A DNA stretch of 64,000 nt. It comes from Hygrophila difformis (lineage: Eukaryota > Streptophyta > Magnoliopsida > Lamiales > Acanthaceae). Made by a program: the position numbers and the translations under genes. Below are positions 53,811 to 64,000 of this stretch, piece by piece; positions within the stretch are counted from its first letter, which is position 1; every line of letters begins with the position of its first letter. The stretch lies in contig JAOANR010000006.1 in NCBI GenBank assembly GCA_030278955.1, forward strand, positions 6,781,915 to 6,845,914, given 5' to 3'. The notes beneath the pieces were generated by a model. The model made no database searches. It saw only the letters and a list, made by a program, of their open reading frames with translations, and was not told the origin of the DNA.

Positions 53811-55454
53811 TCAATTTCCACCATCCTCCTCATTATTATTATCTTTACATTCCTCAACATGCTTCTCTGCAACTTCTCGTTGCGCTTGGTTGTTGGCGCA
53901 GACGTACTCTAATGCAATAACTACATCACCGATTTGAGGGCGCGCCGTGTCGTCTTCCTGCAGACACATTGCTGCTATTGCAAGTGCCTGGTAGAGTCCC
54001 TTTTGAGGGTAGTTCCCTTTCAGCAATGGATCCGCCATTAGAGTGAACTTCTTCTTGTCCTTGAACAATGGTCCTGCCTGTCGACAACATCCACGAAAAC
54101 CAGCCATTGGGGGTTGATCAGTTTCACATCTTGGGAAAAAGGATCCTGGAATTCAGACTTGATGCACTAATTTAATGACTTACCCAAGATATCAAGTTCT
54201 GCTCCTTCTTTGGCCTTGTATAGTCGATGACTCTCCTTCCGGTGATGATCTCCAAAAGCACGACGCCGAAGCTGTACACGTCTGATTTTTTAGTCAGCCG
54301 GCCTGTGGAGGCGTACTCCGGTGCACAATAGCCGTATGTTCCCATCACACGTGTGGAGACGTGGGATCTCCCGTCTACAGGGCCTAACTTGGCTAGGCCA
54401 AAATCAGAGAGTTTTGGGTTGAAGTTTTCGTCCAGAAGGATGTTGGATGACTTGAAATCGCGATAAATAACTGGGGGATTGGCTGTTTCGTGCAGGTAAT
54501 CGAGCCCCTGTGCTGCTCCTTTAGCGATGTTCATCCTCGTGTTCCAATCCAGAGGCTTCTTGTCAGAACTAACATCTGAGGGGAAAAAAACGCAAGAAGC
54601 CACCCATTAGCACTTGTATTGATTTGAATCCAATGATAAAAATCAAGAAACAAGTTATATTTACTTAGTAGGTGATCTTCCAATGAACCATTGGCCATGT
54701 ACTCGTAAACGAGCAACCTATGTTCGCCTTCATTGCAATATCCGACTAAGTTGACAAGGTTCGGATGGTGAAGAAGGCTCAACATCAAAACCTCGACTAT
54801 GTACTCGTAGTTCCCTTGTAAACCATGCTTATTGAGCTCTTTTACCGCGATCTCCTACGAATGATGGAGACATGGAAAAGAGGTGTAATACAAGTTAAAA
54901 CAGAGTAAAACCATTCCACAACAAAGGGGAAGAAGCCACAGACACAGGAGGACATTACAATGTTTCTTCGTTTGCAATAGCCTTTGTACACCCGCCCGAA
55001 TCCGCCCTCGCCTAACAAATTATCGAAGCTGAAGTTTTCAGTCGTGATTGATAGCTCGTTGTATGAGAAAATCTCGGCAGAAATGTTGCCCTTTCCTTGC
55101 TTCTCTATGTCTTGTGTTAAATGCCTTATCCTTGAGCTGTCTGCACATTATGTGATCGATCAATCAATCAATGATGTTTTGTTCTTTCCACAGAGATCCA
55201 AATAATGCAACACAAAGGACTATAGAACATGATCATAATCAGAACGAGATTACACAAAAATATACATTAGAAAACACATAAACGATCAAGGTTAAAGCAG
55301 AGACGAAGGAACTGATGAAAATCTCACCACGTTCTCCTGAAGAAATGGAAAACAAGGATAGGGATTTGGAATTTTTGTGTTCGGATCCCTCTTCTGATGA
55401 GGACTTGAAATGGATTCTTCCTTCGGAGGCATGGCACGTGAAACAACTCCTCAT
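53811..55454 (-). CDS. receptor-like cytoplasmic kinase, RLCK-VII (PBS1-like) type
   Basis: Ser/Thr kinase of the PBL family, which relays signals from membrane pattern-recognition and hormone receptors at the plasma membrane. Exons on the minus strand: 55454-55328, 55140-54959, 54854-54665, 54575-54184 and 54077-53811, phases consistent, giving 385 residues. The glycine loop is [11 protein letters not shown] (86-96), the catalytic Lys K108 is in [13 protein letters not shown] has the catalytic D206, and DFG has D224. The activation segment is [15 protein letters not shown], followed by [18 protein letters not shown] and the family hallmark WAGPLFKD. The N-terminus MRSCFTC has two cysteines but no Gly2, so it could be palmitoylated but not myristoylated. 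It starts at the first ATG; the open frame continues upstream without one. The C-terminus is acidic and Asn-rich. Confidence 0.92.
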
Positions 55455-56817
55455 CCTTCCTTTGTCTTCTGAATCCGTCGATGAACAATGACAAGTACAA
55501 AAAACACAAATCTTTGAAAATGCAAACGCGATCAAACCCCGCCAATACAAATATAATCCGCGTAATTTGATTCTCTAATCGATCAAATGATGAGGACGCA
55601 AATCAGCCACAGCCGACGACAGGATTCTTTTGTTTCGTGAAGATCAAAGGTGGGCTGGCTAAGGAAGAGGAAATTCCTTTAGCCCTGGAAAAACAAGTTA
55701 GTTTTCTGGATTTTGCAAGAGACTAAAGGGATTGATCAGGTGTCACGTTGAAACGTGCAGCCCGAAGGCTATGATCTCCTTTCCCTCCCAGCTCAAGAAT
55801 TATTGTGTATGCGATTATCTGTTTTTCTCGGATATCATATATTGATCTCTGCAAATTTGTTTATCATATCTATATTTAGTATATATTGCGTTTTTGGTCT
55901 TGATTTCATTGGTGCACACTCCAATCCAATCCCCATGCAGGGACATGAATTGTAATTCAGATTGTTACTGCACGTATTTACTATTTATTTACTTTTAATA
56001 AGTTTTAGAATTTACAAACAAACTTTCTCTACTCCGAAGAAAGAAAAGGAATGCTGTGGGCTGTGGCATGTTTTATTATTAATAAAGATTCGGTAGTGTG
56101 TTTGCAAAAGAAATGAACATGGATGACAAAAGTTAACCGAGATCATAATTAACAAGCTAAGTCCTAGTATAAGGTTTTAACATCAAATTTCTGTAAATTA
56201 TTATTTGTTGTTTGGTTAATGAGGCATAATGGCTTCATCAATTAAAAATTACTACTTATATAGTATTTGTAGTTACGTTTATATTGGATAGATAATAATA
56301 TTTGGCTGTCCGACCCCCTTTTTTTTTTTTTTTTCCCCTTCCTTATTCCGGTTTTATCATAAAAAAGACAGGCAACAGGTGGAGTGAAATTTGGTGGACC
56401 ATAGATGTACCAGCAAAGCTAGCTGGGTTTGGAGTTGCGACCAATAGGATTGCTTGGAGCACGCAATTTGATGTCATTATACACGCTGGCATCAAAGTAG
56501 ACCACACCAAAATTGCCAAATCTTTTTTATCTTTTTATTTTTAAAATACAAGCATAGGAAACAGCAGTTTGACGAGAAAGAGGAGGGAGACGCCCAAATT
56601 TGATTTCAATAAAATAGGTTGATTTCAGAGATTGTTGTGCTACTAAAATCCCAAAAAGATTCAGTAATTAGGGTCAAAAGTAATTAGAGGAGATGGAATT
56701 CTTCTTTTAATCCATGCTTTGGATTTTCCTGCTAGCCGATGATCGTGGTTTCATTGAAGGGAGGTCTTGTGCGCTGGGGCTTTGGGAGAATTTAATCAAT
56801 TTTCTTTGAAAAGAAAG
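55455..56817. other. intergenic between the divergent kinase and transporter genes
   Basis: The two genes face away from each other, so this 1.36 kb should contain both promoters and leaders. The short frames (55755-55955, 56302-56544) have no domains. No clear TATA box stands out. Confidence 0.45.
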
Positions 56818-59800
56818 ATGATGCCGTGGTTGAACCAACTGCGGATCGCGTTTGGGGCGGCGTTTTTGTGGCTGGTTTGTTTGATTTACTTCACCCAGGT
56901 GCCATTTCCACACCCTTTTAAGGCATTTCTTGTTTGCCTAATTGTTTGTGTGCGCACGTTTATGCTTTTCTTTGTTTAGGGTATTTTGTTCATTTTGATG
57001 AGAAATTTAGGGGATTTCGTTTAATTTTGTTATTATGTCTGTTGTCGTTTACTAAAATTCGGAAGAACTGATTTCTGGTTTCTTGATTGGATTCTGTTGT
57101 GGTTTGTGATATTCTGATTGGTGATATTTTTATGTTTTTATCAATTTGGAAGAACTGATTCTGGTTTCTTGATAGGATTCTGTTGTGGTTTGTGATATTC
57201 TGATTGGTGATATTTTTATGTTTTTATCTTGTTTACTGTGATGAGGATGTAGATCTCTCGCATAGTAGATGTCATTGTCTTTTTGTGTTAGGGGGTTCAA
57301 TTTGAGGATTTGACTGAATCAGGAAAATTTTGTTTTATGTTTTGGGCTCCCCAGTTTTGGCCATGATTGTTTCATTATCTAGTTTTATGTTAACTAGTTT
57401 GTGATTGATCAGAATATGTATGGAATTTCAAAGGTCTGGTGGGTGAACTATAGTTCTAGATTTCCAGGATATTCTTTCTTAATGTTATATTGAAATGAAA
57501 TTTGTATAATGTTCACCGAAAGAAAAATGTGTATAATGTTAAGGGAACTTTACTATTGCAGCATTATTGCATCATTTGAGAGTTATTTGCCAACCATTTA
57601 TCTTTACCTATGTTTCTTCTTACATGTGTTTAATTCACTCAATATAAATTCTGGATCCCTATAGTTTTGATGGTCACATGGTCTACTATCCTCCCTAGGG
57701 TTTCAGATCATTTGTATGGACTGCAGTGTCGTACCAGCTGAAGGACGTGTTAAAACTATCACCCTCAGCATCCCAATTTGTGACCTCAATAGCATTTTTC
57801 CCATGGAGTATCAAACCATTATATGGGTATGTCTAATTATGCTTTCAGTGTTTTTTAGGCTTCCATGAACTTGATTTGAAGATAAGGCGCTTGTTTGTTT
57901 GAAGGGAATAAAGCAGTTTGATTTCTGTGCTTTTCCAATTCTTGTCAGCCTGTTCCACTTTTCATATAAATATAAAGTTTAATTTGGCCACTATATTGCA
58001 TTACCATTTGAAAAATTGAAAGTTGGAAGTTAATAGAGGTGCACAGGAAAGATAGAAGGCATTGGCCTAGGTGGTGGAGCTGTTGAAATTTTATTCAGTT
58101 CTCAAGTGGGAAGTTTGCTCTACAGGAAGGATTAGAAAAGCCAAATCTTTACGATGCTAAAGTGTAAATAATATTGCAAAATGAACCGTTTATTTATCAA
58201 ATAAAATTGTAAGAGTTCGGAGCACACATTGGGTGAGCATGTGAGCAGCAGTTCTTAAGGTGCTGGTGCTGCATTTAAGTAAACTAGGCTTTGCATTGTT
58301 CAAATGTTAATTCATTTATTCTTCAACTCAGTTAGCGGTCCACTTCATGCCCACACAATGAGTGAAGGGAAATGTAAAGATTAATTACCATTTAAGCAGC
58401 CCAACCAACAGTTATTATATCCGTGCAAATTTTTGCTATTGTATAAAAAATTTTGAATCGTAATTTCTTTTCTTTGCAGAATATTATCCGATTGTATACC
58501 AATTCAAGGAAGAAGAAGGATCCCTTACTTAATAATTTCAACTTTGCTGTCCCTTTTTCCATGGATTATTCTAAGCTATAGTACAGCCTGGAGCAGCTCT
58601 AGAGTGCCTCTTATGATTCTATTGACAGCACAAAATTTGGGTTCCGCAATGTCTGATGTTGTGATTGATGCCATGATCGCTGAGGCTGTTAGGTTTGAGA
58701 GGTGTGCATTAACAATTGAGTATACATGCTCTCTCTTCAAGCTGTTTGTTGAATGGATTAAATCTTAATTGTGATGTTAAATACTGATCTTCATGATTGT
58801 TATGGACAACTGTCTGTTTTATCATGATCTTTGTCTTGGTGTAATTTTGATCCATGCATAAATAAGGTCTTAAAATTTATTTGGATAGGGCTTCTTTTGC
58901 TGGTGATCTTCAGTCTGTGTCCTGGATGTCAATGGCTTTGGGAGGAATATGTGGAAGTTTGTTTGGGGGATATGCTCTAACGAATTTACGGACGGATAAA
59001 ATATTCTTACTCTTTTCAGCATTACCAGCCATACAGCTATTCTCATGTGGTTTAGTTGAGGAACATTCTGTCAGAGGAAAAGTTAATACGTCAAATGGAG
59101 TTTCCCACGCCATAAATGGGGGAGATTCCCATGAAGATAAAAATTATGCTGGGAATCCTAAAGCCAACAATTTGAGGAGAAAGAGGAGCAAGAAAACTGC
59201 GGAGCAAGGACCAGTTGCTGCAAGAAAAATTCAGGTTCCTGAAGTCCATGAATACTTGGCCACAAAATGGTTTCATTCCCTGAAAATGGCTTCATTTACG
59301 TTGTTTGACGCTTTTAGACAACCTCTCATATTAAGGTAAATACTAGGACACTTATCTGGAGCTGTTGGCTGCTTTTGCATTATAATGCCTGGGTTTCCCT
59401 ACATATAACATTGTTACTTTGTAGATATACAAGAAAAAGTGCATGCATTTGGAATTAGATATAAATTCTTTTTATGAATTTATCTGAATGGTTTGTTAGA
59501 CATTGAGAATTACTTGTCGCCTTACTCCATGGACCCAATCCAATGAATAGCATAAATCTTTCTAATGATGCAGAAATTCAGTAGACCGTTATGAACTACT
59601 ATGATATTTCCAACTATATCCTACATGTTATTATGTTGTGTTGTCAGTTAGTTCTTGTTTGGAGGCTTGCATAACTTATTTATTTTGATATGTTTTCTTC
59701 TGTGTAGGCCAATGACCTGGTTTTTCTTGGCGCATGTGACCGTGCCAAACCTGTCAACTGTCATGTTCTATTACCAGACAGAAATTCTCAAATTAGAAGC

Positions 59801-60539
59801 ATCTTTTCTGGGTACTGCCCGTGTCATTGGATGGTTGGGCTTGATGGTTGGAACTGTTATCTACAATCGCTACTTGAAGAAGATGAAATTACGCAGGATT
59901 CTCTTGTAAGTCTGTTTTACACTGGTTACTCTTTTGTTGTTTTGAAGCTGGCGCATCATTAATTTGCTTGGGGTCTGAAATTCTTCAGGTATGCTCATAT
60001 TGGCTTGTCTTTACTGAGCCTTCTGGATGGAGTCTTGGTTTCGAGATCAAATCTTTCAGTTGGCATAAGTGACAAGGTTATGATGCTTTTCGGATCAGCA
60101 CTTGCAGATGGCGTCAACCAATTCAAGTATGTACTACAGTTGCTGCGTTCAAGTGGATCTTTTCATTACTTGCATAACAGAAAACATAATTCATTCCTAC
60201 CCATATAATATTCTCTCAATCTTGAATCTTGAATTTTCAGATATCAAATCTTTAGATTTCACTGCTCCTGTTTGTAGGTTTATGCCATTCCTCATCTTAT
60301 CTGGACAACTTTGCCCGCCTGGTGTGGAAGGAACCCTGTTTGCACTGTTCATGTCCATAAACAACTTTGTTTCGACAGTGGGGTCATTTGTGGGTGCGGG
60401 GCTGGCCTCAATCCTTAATATCTCATCGGGGAATTTCGAGAACCTTCTTCTGGGCATCATTATCCAAGTTGTGTGCACATTCATACCAGTTGCCTTCTTA
60501 TTTTTGATACCTGAAGATGCTACGGGAGTATCCACATAG
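56818..60539 (+). CDS. folate-biopterin transporter family (BT1/FBT) membrane protein
   Basis: Major-facilitator-type carrier of the BT1 family, whose members move folates or pterins; the substrate of this one is not fixed by sequence. Exons: 56818-56898, 57699-57826, 58480-58701, 58889-59335, 59708-59905, 59989-60126 and 60278-60539, all GT/AG and in phase, giving 491 residues. About 12 hydrophobic segments are visible. Family blocks: YFTQGFRSFVWTAVSYQLKD, FFPWSIKPLYGILSDCIP, NLGSAMSDVVIDAMIAEAVR, GDLQSVSWMSMALGG and SGQLCPPGVEGTLFALFMS. A basic cytosolic loop (NNLRRKRSKKT) lies mid-protein, about residues 235-260. The start is the first of two adjacent ATGs. The N-terminus is short and lacks an obvious plastid transit peptide, unlike the plastid members. 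Intron 1 holds an 87-bp tandem duplication. Confidence 0.9.
57057..57232. repeat. 87-bp tandem duplication in transporter intron 1
   Basis: GGAAGAACTGATT starts at 57061 and 57148. The units match through TGGTGATATTTTTATG with two or three differences. Confidence 0.9.
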
Positions 60540-60761
60540 AGTAGAAGAAACGTACCATTGATAACATTGTGCTGGTTGTGCTCTTCTGCTGCATAACAGA
60601 AAATTTAGACAGAGAGTAGAACACAGAAATATGATTCATTAATCATTACATTATGTGGATAACAGAGTCTGGAAATTTTGGGTTTCATATGTTGTTAAGG
60701 TAGTATATGTGTCCATTCATTTGGATTAGTTTTACGGTTGCAAGGCAACAAATATTTTTTA

Positions 60762-61078
60762 CGAACCTCCGTTCCTTTTTTAATTGTCATGGACCCATAT
60801 TTCGCAATTCAATACACATTTTCAATTTTCAATAATTCAAATTGCGTACAAGTAAAAATTATGAAACTCTGATATTCTAAATCTATGCGATTAGAGTTAG
60901 TACAAATTTTCTAAAAATATAATGGCGATTGTATGGCAATTAGAACAGGCATATTTTCCATGTTTTTTTGGGTGCAGCCGTGTTTTCAGGCATAAAAAAA
61001 TGTGCATGGAATGGTTTAAAATGTGTATTGGACTGCGTGCTGAGTGGGTCCGTAGCTATCTTTAAAAAACGGAGGAAG
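60762..61078. mobile_element. Stowaway MITE with an internal insertion
   Basis: CCTCCGTTCCTTTTT and AAAACGGAGGAAG are inverted ends by TA. It is about 55 bp longer than the standard 260 bp because of a unique segment at about 60900-61000. Confidence 0.75.
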
Positions 61079-61119
61079 TACTACTAAATACGCAGGTCAG
61101 TGTAGCTTTCACCGAAATA

Positions 61120-61191
61120 TATCAGAGCCAGGTTTCGATCCTGGGACCTGTGGGTTATGGGCCCACCACGCTTCCGCTGCGCCACTCTGAT
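61120..61191 (-). tRNA. initiator tRNA-Met (CAT)
   Basis: On the minus strand the 72-nt gene starts ATCAGAG and ends CTCTGAT plus discriminator A, a perfect 7-bp acceptor stem with the A1:U72 pair typical of initiators. The D-arm region is GTGGCGCAGCGGAAG (A box) and the anticodon loop is CCCATAA, with CAT complementary to 61157-61159, closed by three G:C pairs (GGG/CCC). The T-arm reads GGATCGAAACC, lacking the normal TTC, another initiator feature. There is no intron and no encoded CCA. The flank lacks a TTTT terminator in the first 40 bases. Confidence 0.95.
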
Positions 61192-61493
61192 TTGTTGTTT
61201 ATATTCTTAGAAAAAATATCTAATGTAGCAATATAAAGTTTTCTGTGAAATAAAAAGTAGAAGATTTGATCCTAATTCCTAACTATTACGTTCGTAAAAG
61301 AAAAAATAAGAATGGAGTAACATAAATCTCTGTATAGTAATAATAATTAAAATGAATTAAAAACCGTTTACACACGTCATTAGTTTTTTTTTAAAAAAAT
61401 ATTTTATTTTAATTTTTATCTCAACGACTACCTAGCTAAGACTTGATTCTAAAAGGCATATATATAAGGTGATTCTTCTAAAGAAAAATAGAG

Positions 61494-61597
61494 TGTTTTT
61501 TTTTTTTTTTTTAATTAGTAGGAGCTCATGCCACACAAATTACCAAAGAAATAAAGGGAAGGGAGGACTTGACTAGGGTAAGTCTCCATCTCCTTAA
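61494..61597 (-). mobile_element. SINE copy, reverse orientation, internally deleted
   Basis: T-run at the left, then GAGCTCATGCCACACAAATTAC and, on the minus strand, GGAGACTTACCCTAGTC. AAAAATAGAG is duplicated at 61484-61493 and 61598-61607. The B-box part is missing. Confidence 0.7.
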
Positions 61598-61607
61598 AAA
61601 AATAGAG

Positions 61608-62869
61608 ATTGAATCTATATATATGTGTGTAGATATATACACACATATGATTATACATTCGATTAATTATATGAAGTTCTAAATATTGCATTTCCTTTTT
61701 CCCCTAAGCGTTTGTTCAATTTTAGGTTTCTCGTCTTAATAAAAACATAAACGTACAGAAACTAATTGCTTGAGTTTTGTATATTCAAAGTTTGATACGT
61801 TTTTCAGATTTATATCTTCTTTGACGACTATAGTATATTATAATTGGCATACATGTAGTATATGCTTACCTAATCTTATTATAGCTAGCTAGCTAGTTGT
61901 GTACCTGCAGTGCGAAAAGTTCATGAACCTCCATAGCAAATTTATGGTCTTGTTTTTAATTAAAAGCCTTAAACGAAGCACGTTTTGTCATTCCCAACAA
62001 TTAAACTGACTACTGATGCATAACAAACGGAACTTTAGTCTAGTATTTGATTTAATGCCTAATTGGTCCAATCTAAGTGTAATAATCAGATTGTTAAACC
62101 GATCGAGCGGTAGCATTCAATTTCAAATGTACTATACGTACTAGTAGTGTTCTTCATGTATATATATGTACGCATTCATATTTAGCCGACATGATCGGTA
62201 ATTTATGAAGATATGCATGATGTATTAACGCACCAGGCCACGCATTCTGTTCTTTACTTTTTGGTATGGTTTTTTTTATATTCACGTTTCTCCTATTAGT
62301 TAATTATTTGATTTGATCTTTCTAAATAAGATAAAGATTCAAACTTCAGCTAAATTATTTGAATTAATAAACATCTCAACAAATTCATGAATACGCCAAC
62401 ATCAGCACCACATTACACAAGCATCATATCAAACAAAATTATTCTAGGTAGCTAATAAGGTTCCAATTCACAATACAATTTCTAAAGACACGTATTAATA
62501 TTAATTGAAGCAACGTTGACTTGAAATAAATGCAACATTCAATTCGTGATTCGTGTTGGCATATTGCTGTATATGTGTTTACTTAATTCACTTTTCTTCA
62601 CAACTCTAAACCCTCAAACGCTACGGAAGCTAAGCCATACATTCACTCAATATGTTATTATTCCCCGAACTTTTTGGTAAGATATTCACTCTATCCTTTC
62701 AAGCCTTATAAAGTATAAATATCAACTCCATCTAAATAATTATCATTAGCCTTCATTTCTCCCAACCCTTAAAAAATTCTTGGCGAATTTCATACCTCAC
62801 GATCATTATTTTCTTTGCTACATATTCATTCCCTAGCTACCAAATTTCAGCTCATCCTTACATAGTTAC
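61608..62869 (+). promoter_or_regulatory. upstream region of the desaturase-like gene
   Basis: No gene recognised. A TATA-like TATAAAGTATAAATAT lies at about 62708-62723, about 150 bp before the ATG, and is the best promoter candidate. (TA/GT)n-rich simple sequence lies at about 61615-61650. Confidence 0.45.
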
Positions 62870-63616
62870 ATGGCTTCACCAAAGGCTAAACCCTTAGGAT
62901 CACAAAATCCCAGCGCAACGTGGCAGGAACGGGCTTGGTTTACAGGTGGCTGCGCCACCATGATTATTACCCTAGCTAAATCCCTAATTCTTACCACGAC
63001 GGCCAGCAATGCACGGAGCAGTTCACGGCCATGGTTCGAGCTCACGGCCACCGTGGTGATCGGTTACCTGGCCGCGGACCTGGGCACGGGAATCTATCAC
63101 TGGGGAATTGACAATTATGGCAACGCAAAAACCCCAATATTTGGGTCCCAAATTGTAGGGTTTCAAGGCCACCACCAACACCCCTCCGCGATCACTAGGG
63201 AGAGCATAGCCACCAACCTCTACTTATCGGCGGCCTCCGTGACGGTTGCCGCTCTTCCGATCGTTGTCCTTTCCAGTGACCCAATTGTATTAGGGTTTTT
63301 TGGTACCCTAGGCAGCTGCGTCATATTCAGTCAGCAGTTCCATGCATGGTCCCACACGCCTAAAGCTAGGCTTCCAGGGGTGGTGGTGGCTCTCCAGGAC
63401 GCCGGAATTCTACTGGGAAGAGCCAACCACGCCGCGCACCACCGGGCACCGTATGATTCCAATTACTGCATTGTTAGCGGGATTTGCAACAAGTTTTTGG
63501 ATGAAGTTAGGTTCTTCAGGGTGTTGGAGGCGGCCGTGTTCGTCGCCGTCAGGATTCCACCGCGGTCGTGGAGCAAACCCGATCGGTATGAATGGACGGA
63601 AGGGATTGATTATTGA
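62870..63616 (+). CDS. FAD4-like lipid desaturase (Kua/TMEM189 family)
   Basis: Intronless, 248 residues. Plant FAD4 makes the trans-delta-3 double bond in 16:0 of plastid phosphatidylglycerol; close paralogues and Kua/plasmanylethanolamine desaturases share the fold, so the exact substrate is inferred only. Membrane segments lie near 25-45, 60-75 and 115-160. The di-iron histidines are visible in GIYHWGIDNYG, QGHHQHP, FHAWSHTPKA and NHAAHHRAPYDSNYCIVSG. The C-terminus is RIPPRSWSKPDRYEWTE. The N-terminus is only about 20 residues before the conserved W-ERAW block, shorter than in the long plastid forms, so targeting is uncertain. The start is the first ATG (TTACATGGC). A polyadenylation signal AATAAA lies at 63823-63828. 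Confidence 0.88.
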   Translation: MASPKAKPLGSQNPSATWQERAWFTGGCATMIITLAKSLILTTTASNARSSSRPWFELTATVVIGYLAADLGTGIYHWGIDNYGNAKTPIFGSQIVGFQGHHQHPSAITRESIATNLYLSAASVTVAALPIVVLSSDPIVLGFFGTLGSCVIFSQQFHAWSHTPKARLPGVVVALQDAGILLGRANHAAHHRAPYDSNYCIVSGICNKFLDEVRFFRVLEAAVFVAVRIPPRSWSKPDRYEWTEGIDY

Positions 63617-64000
63617 CGATGATGATCAAGATCGACGGGCGTTAATTAGGTTGTGGAAAATAGTGATTGTTAATAGACGGACACATATATCACATTCTTT
63701 GATTGACGAATTGAGAATGAACATTTTCATTATTGTTTTCAAGTGTCCTGTGTAATGCATATAAATAATTGATGTAAACATATTATGTATTTGTGTATTT
63801 ATGTTATGTTTGTTTTCTCTTGAATAAAAATTAAAGGAGTGTATAATTATTACATTGTGTATTTGTGTGCCCAGATAAACAAGATACGTAAAATGAGGTC
63901 CGGTTTCGGTGCAGGCCGGCTGTAGGTGCTGGCACATTCAAAAGTGATGGGTACGTGTATATGAAGTGATGTGTGAGTATAAAAAAGTGATGGATGAAGG
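63617..64000. other. 3' flank of the desaturase-like gene
   Basis: 3' untranslated region to about 63850. The last 100 bases contain GTGATG repeats and a GC-richer segment (GTGCAGGCCGGCTGTAGG) of unknown nature. Confidence 0.4.

Noticed and set aside
60197..60535. 112-codon minus-strand frame
   Set aside because: It is antisense to the last exon of the folate-biopterin-family transporter.
63880..64000. Possible third copy of the 4.2/51.2-kb dispersed repeat
   Set aside because: Only short CATCAC-type words are shared; the alignment is too weak and the window ends there.

Overview
The window is nuclear DNA from a flowering plant, almost certainly a eudicot. It holds spliced genes with plastid and cytosolic products, long AT-rich intergenic stretches, and many small plant transposons (Stowaway, Tourist/Harbinger, hAT, SINE, Helitron) around one complete Ty3/gypsy element. 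The gene and transposon content would fit an asterid such as a member of Lamiales, but I cannot prove that from the sequence. Exon boundaries were placed by hand from GT/AG sites, reading phase and family conservation.

Layout. 1-5.2 kb: MITEs, a hAT derivative and a SINE. 5.2-8.9 kb (+): plastid glucose-6-phosphate/phosphate translocator. 11.5-14.0 kb (-): tryptophan synthase beta. 14.6-17.2 kb: a minisatellite-filled mobile repeat, a SINE and a Tourist-like MITE. 18.0-21.4 kb (-): Spg1-like septum-promoting GTPase. 22.96-35.54 kb: a complete 12.6-kb Tat-lineage LTR retrotransposon with near-identical LTRs. It carries gag-pro-RT-RNaseH-aRNH-INT on the plus strand and a spliced plant-mobile-domain gene on the opposite strand. 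36.3-41.3 kb: palindromic fold-back repeats, a second copy of the minisatellite element and a SINE. 41.3-50.5 kb: no protein gene recognised; a poly(A)-ended retro-insertion with a nested hAT MITE, a Helitron 3' end and nested MITEs. 50.6-51.1 kb (-): a small uncharacterised protein. 53.8-55.5 kb (-): RLCK-VII/PBL-type kinase. 56.8-60.5 kb (+): folate-biopterin-transporter-family membrane protein. 61.1 kb (-): initiator tRNA-Met. 62.9-63.6 kb (+): FAD4-like lipid desaturase.

The host genes are unrelated housekeeping or signalling genes, each with its own promoter; there is no gene cluster. The most distinctive content is the retrotransposon with its intron-containing antisense gene, and the two copies of a mobile repeat whose interior is a 23-bp minisatellite with a 138-bp higher-order period.
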